A DNA stretch of 64,000 nucleotides from Akkermansiaceae bacterium. Lineage in GTDB: Bacteria > Verrucomicrobiota > Verrucomicrobiia > Verrucomicrobiales > Akkermansiaceae. Where the stretch lies: NCBI GenBank assembly GCA_905181965.1, contig CAJIZY010000013.1, positions 210,219 to 274,218 on the forward strand, written 5' to 3'. Both the position numbers and the translations under genes were made by a program. The notes beneath the pieces are model-generated. The model was not told the DNA's origin. It ran no database searches and saw only the letters and a list, made by a program, of their open reading frames with translations. This document shows positions 35,984 through 43,305 of this stretch, in pieces (the stretch's first letter is position 1; each line of letters begins with the position of its first letter).

Positions 35984-36997
35984 ATGATTTTAGATCAAGC
36001 CTCAGTAGCTGCTGCCTCAGAAGTGAAAGATGCTAAGCCAAATTGGCGCCAGATTGTACGTAAGTATCAAACTCCGTCCTTAGGTAAAAGCCTGTGGCAG
36101 GTTACGAATACAGGGGTGCCGTATATGGCTTTGTGGGTGGCGATGTATTTCACTATGTCGATCTCCTGGCCGCTGACGCTGGCTTTGGGCGTGCTTGCCG
36201 GGCTCTTTTTGGTCAGGATTTTTATCATTTTTCATGATTGCGGGCATGGTTCATACTTTACCTCAAAGCGGGCCAACAACGTCGTCGGATTTATTTCGGG
36301 TCTCTTAACGCTCACGCCGTATCACCATTGGAAGTGGCAGCACGCAGTGCACCACGGCACGTCGGGGAATTTAGATCAACGCGGAATCGGCGATGTTTGG
36401 ACGATGACGGTAAAGGAATATCAAGCCTCTTCGATCTGGGTACGTTTACATTATCGATTTACCCGTAACCCGATTGTGCTCTTTGTTTTGATTCCGCTGG
36501 CGCTGTTTTTTGTCTACCAACGTTTCAGCTACAAGAGGGCCAGTAAGCGTGATCGCCGTGATGTATACTTGATGAATCTCAGTATTTTGATTTACGCGAT
36601 CGCGATGAGTGCGATTTTTGGTTTTTGGACTTTTTTGCTACTCCAGTCTGTCGTGACGGGTGTTTCCGGAGCCCTAGGAGTGTGGCTCTTCTACGTGCAG
36701 CACCAGTTTGAAGATACCTACTGGCGTTCCGGCGAGGATTGGAATTACACTGATTGCGCCATGCAGGGCAGTTCCTTTTACAAGCTGCCAGCTGTAATGA
36801 ACTGGTTTTCGGGGAATATCGGCTACCACCATATTCACCACCTCAGTTCGCGTATTCCAAATTACCATCTCCAGGCCTGCCACGAAGCGGAGAGCTTCTT
36901 TCAGCAAGTGCCAGAACTCACTTTACGCAAGAGCCTCAAATCTCTGAGTCTGCGCCTTTGGGATGAAGAGCGACAGAAATTAATCGGTTATCCCTAG
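35984..36997 (+). CDS. Membrane fatty acid desaturase
   Basis: A 337-residue integral membrane di-iron enzyme. Histidine boxes are HDCGHGS (about residue 84), HAVHHGTSG (about 122) and HHIHH (about 285). Hydrophobic segments cover about residues 47-85 and 165-235. This class introduces a double bond in acyl chains of phospholipids or acyl carriers (DesA/DesB-like, Delta-12 or omega-3), often regulated by cold. The enzyme needs an electron donor, not present in the window. ATG at 35984 follows a T-rich stretch. Confidence 0.9.
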   Translation: MILDQASVAAASEVKDAKPNWRQIVRKYQTPSLGKSLWQVTNTGVPYMALWVAMYFTMSISWPLTLALGVLAGLFLVRIFIIFHDCGHGSYFTSKRANNVVGFISGLLTLTPYHHWKWQHAVHHGTSGNLDQRGIGDVWTMTVKEYQASSIWVRLHYRFTRNPIVLFVLIPLALFFVYQRFSYKRASKRDRRDVYLMNLSILIYAIAMSAIFGFWTFLLLQSVVTGVSGALGVWLFYVQHQFEDTYWRSGEDWNYTDCAMQGSSFYKLPAVMNWFSGNIGYHHIHHLSSRIPNYHLQACHEAESFFQQVPELTLRKSLKSLSLRLWDEERQKLIGYP

Positions 36998-37333
36998 GCG
37001 GCGAAATGCTTCAGCTTGGTTTTCATGGAGTTCATCTGAATCGTTTGAGAGGGTAAAGTTAGGATTCGTTCGACTTCATTTTCCCTCCAAAATCTCTGCA
37101 TCTAATATTTCTGTTTTAACCGCAAATGAACGCGGATGGGGACACTATATCTGCGCCTATCCACCCCCCTTTCACCCCCTCCGTTCCGTTCCAAAACTGG
37201 CTACAAGACTCTCCCGCCAACAACAAATTCCCAGCAATACTCGGCGGGCATTTTTTCCCAAAAAGAAGCCGTTTTTTTCGAATCGCGTTTGTAGTGGCAT
37301 TGTCACCCTTCCTGCCTACTGTCTTGCAAAACT
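36998..37333. other. 336-bp intergenic region
   Basis: No coding sequence convinced me. It contains the second copy of the diverged repeat (37176-37240) and an inverted repeat-like stretch around GGCGGGCATTTTTT (about 37242-37256), which could act as a terminator for the desaturase. It then leads into the fxsA start. Confidence 0.5.
37176..37240. repeat. Diverged intergenic repeat, copy 2
   Basis: Matches 34011-34070 in the same orientation (see that entry). Located about 95 bp before the fxsA start. Confidence 0.4.
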
Positions 37334-37783
37334 GTGTTTGGAAAACTTCTTCTTCTCTTCATTCTCGTCCCTATTGCCGAGCTCTACCTCTTCATAAACA
37401 TCGGTAGCCAGCTAGGTTTAGGTCTAACCCTTGCCATTATTATTGTCACCGCTATTCTTGGAGCATCGCTCACCAAATCACAGGGTCGACGTGCAATGGA
37501 AAAATTCCAAGCTGCGACCGCCGCAGGCCGCATGCCCGCCAAGGAGGCAATCGAGGGGCTTATGATTCTCCTTGCTGGTGCAGTGTTAATTACCCCTGGC
37601 TTCCTTACTGATACCATTGGCTTCTTGCTCCTTGTTCCACCCTTCCGAGCGATCGTGGCGGGCTATGCTGGAAAACGACTCAAAGGGAAAATTCAAGTTG
37701 TCACTCCTAGGATGCCAAATCAGAACGCTCAGGAAAAAAGGCCTGAGTCTAAGCTTGATGATGGAAACGTGATAGACGTATAA
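37334..37783 (+). CDS. fxsA: FxsA family inner-membrane protein
   Basis: A 149-residue protein with GTG start (37334), matching FxsA: MFGKLLLLFILVPIAELYLF, then IGSQLGLGLTLAIIIVTAILGASLTKSQG and GLMILLAGAVLITPGFLTDTIGF. The glycine-proline 'LLLTPGFLTD' element is characteristic. Three to four transmembrane segments and a charged C-terminal tail. In E. coli FxsA relieves exclusion of phage T7 when overproduced; the normal role is unclear. Confidence 0.9.
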   Translation: MFGKLLLLFILVPIAELYLFINIGSQLGLGLTLAIIIVTAILGASLTKSQGRRAMEKFQAATAAGRMPAKEAIEGLMILLAGAVLITPGFLTDTIGFLLLVPPFRAIVAGYAGKRLKGKIQVVTPRMPNQNAQEKRPESKLDDGNVIDV

Positions 37784-37987
37784 AAATCCGCCAGCGGTTA
37801 TGACAGACTGGGAAAAATTGTGTGTTTCCAACCCCACATTAGATACAAAGGCATGGCTAATCTAACACAGGGTGGCTTCCCTCATGCCTGCTCGCAAAAA
37901 AGAGCACGCCGGCTCACGAAGGAGCCACAAACGAGCGGAATCAACCAAGAAAATGCGTTTGCCCCTCCCTGCCATCAACTCTAACTC

Positions 37988-38461
37988 ATGGCCGCTCCAA
38001 AAAAAATTACCGAACCTCACAAGGAACTCCGCTTTACCCGAGCCGGGCAAGCCCAAGGATTTATAGTCATGGCAGCGGTTTCTTTTGCCTTCTTTCTCCT
38101 GATTGGCCTCACTTGGTTCATGGGACACCCAACCTTTACCTGGTGGATGGCTCTCCCCTTTCTCATTCTCTCTGCCTTACTGACCAGACTCTCTGCCTAT
38201 TGCGCCCGGCACGCCTACCTCATTCTCACCCCCCTCGGCATGGAAATTTTCCCCCTCATCAAACCACACAAGAACCTCAACCTTGTTTATTGGGCGCAAA
38301 TCATTGATGCCGATTTCAACGAGGAGCTTACCGCTCTAAAACTTCATTTTAACGAAGACCAAACCGCCGGCATCATTCTCTCCCTCAAGGCTATTTCGGC
38401 GAAAAAGCGCCTCCTCCTAAAGAGAGCGCTTGAAAGCCGTCTAGCAGAAAAAAAGGGGTGA
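37988..38461 (+). CDS. Hypothetical membrane protein with two transmembrane helices
   Basis: A 157-residue protein. Residues about 25-45 and 50-70 are hydrophobic (IVMAAVSFAFFLLIGLTW; WWMALPFLILSALLT), then a cytoplasmic PH-like region (AYLILTPLGMEIFPLI, LVYWAQIIDADFNEE, LKLHFNEDQTAGIILSL). This arrangement recalls YdbS/bPH2-like proteins but is not recognised for certain. Position between fxsA and the peroxiredoxin; convergent with the latter. Confidence 0.6.
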   Translation: MAAPKKITEPHKELRFTRAGQAQGFIVMAAVSFAFFLLIGLTWFMGHPTFTWWMALPFLILSALLTRLSAYCARHAYLILTPLGMEIFPLIKPHKNLNLVYWAQIIDADFNEELTALKLHFNEDQTAGIILSLKAISAKKRLLLKRALESRLAEKKG

Positions 38462-38490
38462 AAGGCCGCCTCCTAAGGCGAAACACAGTC

Positions 38491-39000
38491 TTACTCACCT
38501 TCAACAGCGGCAATTGCCTTCAGTAGCTCTGCTCCCTGCGTTGAAGTCGCGCCCCTATCACCCCGCCACACCAGCTTGCCGCCTTTGAAGAGCAAAGCAC
38601 GCCGTGCCGTGAACATCCCACCTCTCACCGAGATCCCCAACGCCTTGGCGATCTCACCGCCCGAATCTGAAATCAAATCATAGGGAAGCTTGTTCTTGTC
38701 CTTAAATTTTTTCTGGGTTTCAGGCTTATCCGTAGACATCCCAAACACGGTTACTTTTTTACCTGCCAATTTCTCGAATGCGTCCCGCACCGAACATACT
38801 TGGCTTGTTCATCCCCCGGTCAAAGCCTTGGGATAAGTGAAAATCACCATCCACTGGTCGCCATCGGCCGCTTTGAGGGCAATTTCCTTACCGTCTTGAT
38901 TCTTCCCTTTGAGTTCCGGAAGCTTAGCGCCCACTTTCAGCGGTTCCGCGTTGAGCGAAAGCATCGAGATAAGCGACACGAACATCATTTTTAGTCTCAT
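38491..39000 (-). CDS. Peroxiredoxin (BCP/PrxQ-like) with selenocysteine at the peroxidatic position (in-frame TGA 38811-38809)
   Basis: The gene is 170 codons in one frame from ATG 39000, with a single internal TGA at codon 64. It has an N-terminal hydrophobic segment (MRLKMMFVSLISMLSLNA, likely export signal), then LKVGAKLPELKGKNQDGKEI and IFTYPKALTGG, TGA, TSQVCSVRDAFEKL. BCP/PrxQ enzymes read YPKADTPGCTxxxCxxRD here, so the UGA takes exactly the peroxidatic Cys and the second Cys (resolving, position +5) is kept. The rest is intact (VTVFGMSTDKPETQKKF, DLISDSGGEIAKALGI). A hairpin with loop GGA begins 23 nt after UGA. Peroxide reduction through a selenolate is inferred. Divergent from ispA. 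Confidence 0.88.
38765..38808 (-). promoter_or_regulatory. Predicted bacterial SECIS of the peroxiredoxin selenoprotein
   Basis: Basal stem GCCAA/UUGGC encloses an upper stem (GGUGCG with CGCAUUC, bulged U) capped by loop GGA; the loop starts 23 nt after TGA, the same distance as in the ArsC-like gene. Folding done by eye. Confidence 0.65.
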
Positions 39001-39077
39001 ACCGAAAAGGATACCTCCTTTTCCCTTCTCCGCAATAACCGGTTTCCCTGTCCGAATTTCCTGTTAGGCTCCGCCCC

Positions 39078-39962
39078 GTGTCCGATCTTAAAGCTTATCT
39101 CAAAGGCCAACAAGTCCTCGTGGACGACGCCCTCAACCGGTTTCTGCCGCGCGTTACTGTTCGCCCTAAAACCGTGCACCAAGGAATGCGCTACTCTGTC
39201 TTCGCCGGCGGCAAGCGCCTCCGGCCTATTCTCACTCTCGCTGCCGCCGAAGCCTGCGGAGGTGAGATGCAAAACGGCCTCCCGCCCGCCTGCTCAGTCG
39301 AAATTATGCACACCTATTCGCTCGTTCACGACGATCTCCCAAGCATGGACGACGATGACCTCCGCCGCGGCCGGCCCACCTCTCACAAGGTGTATGGAGA
39401 AGGTATGGCCGTCCTAATCGGCGATGCCCTCCTCACCGAAGCCTTCACCATTCTCGCAGAAACTCCTCCGACCAAACGCTACGATCTCAAAGATATCTTT
39501 CTAGAATTCTCAATCTGTGGTGGCTCACGTAAACTCATCGGAGGACAAGTCCTAGATCTCGAAGGCGAAGGCAAAGAACTCTCAAAAGCCCAACTCGTTC
39601 GCATTCACGAAAATAAAACTGCCGCTCTTCTCACGACCTCGCTTCGTCTCGGCGGAATGACTGCGAACGCTACACCACGGCAGCTCGATGCTTTAACCGA
39701 TTTCGGTTACAACCTCGGCCTAGCCTTTCAAGTCATCGACGACATCCTCGATGTGACTCAATCGACCGCGCAGCTCGGAAAAACCGCGGGGAAAGATGAA
39801 GCGGTCGATAAAGCCACCTATCCATCAATTCTTGGACTTAATAAATCAAAGAAAGAAGCGGCCCGACTCACCCGCAAGGCTCTTGAAGCCCTTACAGTAT
39901 TCGGCAGAAGAGGTAAACGACTCGAAGAAATCGCCCACTATCTCCTCGATCGAGAGTTTTAA
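39078..39962 (+). CDS. ispA: Short-chain polyprenyl (farnesyl/geranyl) diphosphate synthase
   Basis: A 294-residue enzyme, GTG start at 39078. It condenses dimethylallyl/geranyl diphosphate with isopentenyl diphosphate, supplying precursors for quinones, undecaprenyl carrier and possibly carotenoids. Visible motifs are GKRLRP (substrate), the first Asp-rich motif DDLPSMDDDDLRRG, KTAALL and the second Asp-rich motif FQVIDDILD. Length and order match IspA. The divergent partner is the selenoprotein peroxiredoxin (77 bp apart). Confidence 0.92.
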   Translation: MSDLKAYLKGQQVLVDDALNRFLPRVTVRPKTVHQGMRYSVFAGGKRLRPILTLAAAEACGGEMQNGLPPACSVEIMHTYSLVHDDLPSMDDDDLRRGRPTSHKVYGEGMAVLIGDALLTEAFTILAETPPTKRYDLKDIFLEFSICGGSRKLIGGQVLDLEGEGKELSKAQLVRIHENKTAALLTTSLRLGGMTANATPRQLDALTDFGYNLGLAFQVIDDILDVTQSTAQLGKTAGKDEAVDKATYPSILGLNKSKKEAARLTRKALEALTVFGRRGKRLEEIAHYLLDREF

Positions 39963-39974
39963 GATCCCCACTCG

Positions 39975-41228
39975 CTAAAACAACTCTTGCTGGTCGGACG
40001 TTGGAAAGTCACCGGATTCCATCCGCGATCTTAATTTTTTCCAGAAACCAAAAAAACCAGACCTCGCAAGTGATCTCAAATAACGATCCTCAGGACGCAC
40101 CATTAAAGTCAACTTTAAGCCAGATTTTACAAACGAATCCAACCGATCATGCAGTGGACCCACTTCTGGACGCATCGCAACGATTTCGGCTTCTCTATTT
40201 CCTCTAACCCACGCAATCAGATCATCGACCTGCTCCACGGAAGTATCGTAGTGCTTTCCTGCACGTTCGGCCACGTCTTCAAGGGCCCCTCTCAGCCACT
40301 CCTTTTGTAATTTTGATTTCCCGAGGAATTCTCCTGTCACTACAATCTTCGACGGTCGATAAGCTCCCAAGGGCGAACTTTCCGGATTCAAATCCTCTTC
40401 ATGAATCCATAACACCTTCCCATCCTGAGGAACCTCGAGCTCTGGCAGCAACGGTCTTGTCACTTCAGGCCGCTCCACATCCCCGGGCATCATCGCACTA
40501 GGGTTCTCTAATAGTTCAAGCCCATGCGGATCGAGTAATGTCGGCGCGACATATTTTTCGATATTTGACCGCCTTGGCAAATAAGTCTTTCCCGGCGTTT
40601 GCAATCCTGCAACCCACCGCCATGAAAGCAGGTTTGAGGCTGGGTCAAAATCCAGTAAATGATCCTGAAAAAATTTGGCACCCAATTGCCAAGGTAATCG
40701 AACGATATGAACCCAGTAGCCAGCGAACCACATACGGGAATGATTGTGCAAATAACCTGTCTCAACTAACTCTCGCGCAAAACCATTCATGACGGCTACT
40801 GGCCCATTCCCTTGGCGAATTTTCTCAGCATCAGAATGCTCCTCAATCCCTTCCATGTAATCATCCCAAACCTTTGGCCTAAGCGACAACCACCCTTTCC
40901 AGTAGGTTCGCCAATAAACTTCTTGCGTAAATTTCTCGACTGTTGACGGGGCATAACGCGTCAGCGGCGCTTCGGCGACCTCCCATTCAGTCAGGAGTCG
41001 GTGGCGAATCGCAGCTGACAGGCAGGAGACGTTTTCATGGTGGGGAATGACATGGTTGCGATTACTCGAATAACGCCCAACACGCCGAACGAATTCATGG
41101 AGTTGAGATAGCGCCTTATCTCTTGTGTCCGGGAATTTCACGTCGGACCATCCGCTAGTTTTCTGGAAGAGCAACCCGTGCTTCCAAAGACCTTGGCATA
41201 CCCCGGCACCATCAAACTCAGGAATCAA
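39975..41228 (-). CDS. Photolyase/cryptochrome-like protein with FAD domain first (permuted)
   Basis: A 417-residue protein. Its N-terminal 250 residues match the FAD-binding domain of DNA photolyases: RNHVIPHHENVSCLSAAIRH, FTQEVYWRTYWKGW, FARELVETGYLHNHSRMWFAGYWVH, and DFDPASNLLSWRWVAGLQT. The Rossmann-like antenna domain normally found before it is missing there, and instead an alpha/beta region starts at about residue 270 (KVLWIHEEDLNPESSPLG) resembling 'VLWFRRDLRLDDNPAL'. Start is TTG 41228, four codons after an in-frame TGA, with only 136 bp to the divergent gene, so no separate N-terminal domain fits upstream. Could repair DNA or sense light; not certain. Confidence 0.75.
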   Translation of the reverse strand: MIPEFDGAGVCQGLWKHGLLFQKTSGWSDVKFPDTRDKALSQLHEFVRRVGRYSSNRNHVIPHHENVSCLSAAIRHRLLTEWEVAEAPLTRYAPSTVEKFTQEVYWRTYWKGWLSLRPKVWDDYMEGIEEHSDAEKIRQGNGPVAVMNGFARELVETGYLHNHSRMWFAGYWVHIVRLPWQLGAKFFQDHLLDFDPASNLLSWRWVAGLQTPGKTYLPRRSNIEKYVAPTLLDPHGLELLENPSAMMPGDVERPEVTRPLLPELEVPQDGKVLWIHEEDLNPESSPLGAYRPSKIVVTGEFLGKSKLQKEWLRGALEDVAERAGKHYDTSVEQVDDLIAWVRGNREAEIVAMRPEVGPLHDRLDSFVKSGLKLTLMVRPEDRYLRSLARSGFFGFWKKLRSRMESGDFPTSDQQELF

Positions 41229-41364
41229 GTGATCGGACCCTCAAGGCTGATGAAAGTAAGCTTAATTGCCCAACGAATTGTAAAATAGGGAAAATCACTA
41301 TCCTGTCCTTGAGAAATTATTCCTCCGGATGTAACCAAATCCACTCCGAGCTCATAAGCCTGAT

Positions 41365-42225
41365 ATGAAGAACCTGGTCCTAATGACTTTTATCGTAGCT
41401 CCCTTGGCTATGGCAGACCCGTTTCAGCCCAAGAACATCCCGGCTGAATCCCAGTGGCATCTTCATGGAGACCTCACCGGGCTTCGTAAAACAAACACTG
41501 GAGGATTCCTCCTTGATCAAATTCGGAAGGGCGAAGCCGACACAATTATCGATATCGAAACGCTCTTCGGCTTCGACCTCCTCGAAGATTTGACCGACAT
41601 TACCCTCTTCGGGACCGGAAAAGCAGATGAGATTGCGATTACACTCTCCGGAGAATTCGCTCGAGCTCAGCTCGAAGAAGTTATCGTCCAGGCAGATGGT
41701 TACAATTCTACCACTTACGGCACTACAAAAATTCATTCATGGAAAGATAACGACAGAACTCAGCACGCTGGATTCCATGACAACAATACTGTCATCATTT
41801 CCCAAAAAAAAGGGCTTCTTAAATTGGCCCTCGATGTTCTTGCCGGAAAAACTCCAGGCCTCAAAGCTGACCTCACGCCGCCATCCGAAGAACCAGTCGT
41901 GGTCGCTTACGCAAACATCCAAAAAATTAAAATCCCCCTAGATGAAGGATCCCATATCATCCGCAAAGCCGACTCCATTCTCATAACGCTCGCTGAAAAA
42001 CAAAATCGCCTTGTCGCCAATATGGTCATCAAAACCGGTTCAGAAAAAATGGCTAAACGAATGATGCATGCTCTTGCTGGCCTCGTTTCCCTTAGCGAAT
42101 TGGCCGACAAAAATATTGAAGGGCTCGACATCCTGCACAGCGGTCAAACTTCCGGGAAAATCATGACTATGACCATGAGCCTTCCTGCTGCAAACGCTTT
42201 CGCCCTGATCTCAAAATTGAAATAA
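41365..42225 (+). CDS. Exported hypothetical protein
   Basis: A 286-residue protein with signal peptide MKNLVLMTFIVAPLAMA. It has regular alternation of beta strands and helices (WHLHGDLTGLRKTNTG, ITLFGTGKADEIAITLSGEF, AGFHDNNTVIISQKKGLLKLALDVLAG), resembling the DUF3352-like or 'component-of-anti-sigma' exported proteins found just upstream of ECF sigma genes. No catalytic motif. It is 11 bp from the sigma gene and likely part of its operon. Confidence 0.65.
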   Translation: MKNLVLMTFIVAPLAMADPFQPKNIPAESQWHLHGDLTGLRKTNTGGFLLDQIRKGEADTIIDIETLFGFDLLEDLTDITLFGTGKADEIAITLSGEFARAQLEEVIVQADGYNSTTYGTTKIHSWKDNDRTQHAGFHDNNTVIISQKKGLLKLALDVLAGKTPGLKADLTPPSEEPVVVAYANIQKIKIPLDEGSHIIRKADSILITLAEKQNRLVANMVIKTGSEKMAKRMMHALAGLVSLSELADKNIEGLDILHSGQTSGKIMTMTMSLPAANAFALISKLK

Positions 42226-42236
42226 TCTCCCTTTTG

Positions 42237-42809
42237 ATGTCTGAAATTTCCGATACTGAACTCGTCCTCACAGCACTCGCAGATGGGGATGATGCCATGT
42301 CGGCGCGCGACGAAATCATCCACCGATACCATCAAAAAATTTATAGATTCCTTCATCAATTAACCGGTTGCACGGAAGATGCTGAAGACCTGACTCAAGA
42401 CACTTTTCTGCTCGCTCTTCGCAAACTCAAAACCTTCAAACCCGGTCGGGAACTCCTTCCCTGGCTCTACTCAATCGCCCGCCGTTCCGCTATCTCCCAG
42501 TGGCGCAAACGGAAGCCGACCTCTCCACTCTTTGACTCGGATTACCCATCCATCGAAAGCACCAAACCTCATGACGCCGTGGCGCTCTGGAAGATTGCCA
42601 AAGCTAAGCTCAAACCCGACGAGTTCACCGCCCTATGGATGCACTACCAAGAAGGCCTCGCTATCAAAGAAGTTGCCCGCGTCCTCAACAAAACAACCAC
42701 CCACGCAAAAGTGATCGTATACCGCGCTCGCAAACGCCTCGGCAAAGAACTTATTCTCACCAATGACACTTGGCTCCCCGGCCAGAAAGTCGATCTCACC
42801 TCACCATGA
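42237..42809 (+). CDS. ECF-type RNA polymerase sigma factor
   Basis: A 190-residue sigma factor, start at ATG 42237. Region 2 is at about 25-90 (IIHRYHQKIYRFLHQLTGCTEDAEDLTQDTFLLALRKLKTF in part, LLPWLYSIARRSAISQWRKRK) and region 4 at about 125-175 (LKPDEFTALWMHYQEGLAIKEVARVL, KVIVYRARKRLG). It belongs to a second sigma operon: an exported protein 11 bp upstream and a small membrane protein overlapping its stop by 4 bp, likely the anti-sigma factor. Confidence 0.88.
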   Translation: MSEISDTELVLTALADGDDAMSARDEIIHRYHQKIYRFLHQLTGCTEDAEDLTQDTFLLALRKLKTFKPGRELLPWLYSIARRSAISQWRKRKPTSPLFDSDYPSIESTKPHDAVALWKIAKAKLKPDEFTALWMHYQEGLAIKEVARVLNKTTTHAKVIVYRARKRLGKELILTNDTWLPGQKVDLTSP

Positions 42810-43198
42810 CCACTAAATCCCTCGAAAATCGTCTTCGCGAAAAAATCGTCACCGATCCCCCACGGCCCGGGTTCGAAACGCGTGTTCAAGCCATGGCCCG
42901 CGAACGCTTCGCACCCGAGAGGAAACTCTTCATCCATCGCTACGCCATCCCTGTGATGGCTATCATTGCAATTTTTGTCATCATTGCTCCGAAGGAAAAA
43001 CCTTCTACCCCAACCCTTGCCAAGACACCGGAAGCCATAAAACCTTCCACAGATACGATTCTGGAAACCACAGAAGAAACAGGTGTTCAACGCGAAATCC
43101 GAGGCCTCAAAAACGATGCCCACCGGGCAATAAGTCTTTTTAAGAAAGCCCTCCCGTCCATCCCAGTCAGGAAGAAGAACAATAAGGAAAACCTTTAG
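42806..43198 (+). CDS. Small single-pass membrane protein, probable anti-sigma factor
   Basis: ATG at 42806 overlaps the sigma stop codon (ATGA), giving 130 residues. A cytoplasmic N terminus (MTTKSLENRLREKIVTDPPRPGFETRV in part) is followed by one transmembrane helix (about residues 45-65, YAIPVMAIIAIFVIIAP) and a periplasmic tail with Thr/Pro-rich start and basic end. Position and topology fit an anti-sigma factor; no zinc motif is seen. A terminator for the convergent gene lies downstream. Confidence 0.65.
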   Translation: MTTKSLENRLREKIVTDPPRPGFETRVQAMARERFAPERKLFIHRYAIPVMAIIAIFVIIAPKEKPSTPTLAKTPEAIKPSTDTILETTEETGVQREIRGLKNDAHRAISLFKKALPSIPVRKKNNKENL

Positions 43199-43250
43199 GG
43201 GGATTGTCGCCGTGACGCGTAGCCGCAACAGAAATAAGATAGCTGCGCCC

Positions 43251-43283
43251 AAAAAAGTCCCCCACTCGTAGAACGAGCGGGGG
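43251..43283 (-). terminator. Intrinsic terminator of the transketolase gene
   Basis: On the minus strand, CCCCCGCTCG (43283-43274) pairs with CGAGTGGGGG (43268-43259), ten pairs with one G-U, loop of 5, then ACTTTTTT. 23 bp after the transketolase stop. Confidence 0.9.
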
Positions 43284-43305
43284 CTTTGAATGAAATGATT
43301 TTTAG

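Noticed and set aside
38491..39000. Peroxiredoxin as a pseudogene with a nonsense mutation
   Set aside because: All other positions are intact, the TGA is exactly the peroxidatic Cys codon and a SECIS-like hairpin follows.
39975..41228. Photolyase-like gene as an N-terminally truncated pseudogene
   Set aside because: There is no space for an N-terminal domain upstream and a similar domain is found at the C terminus.
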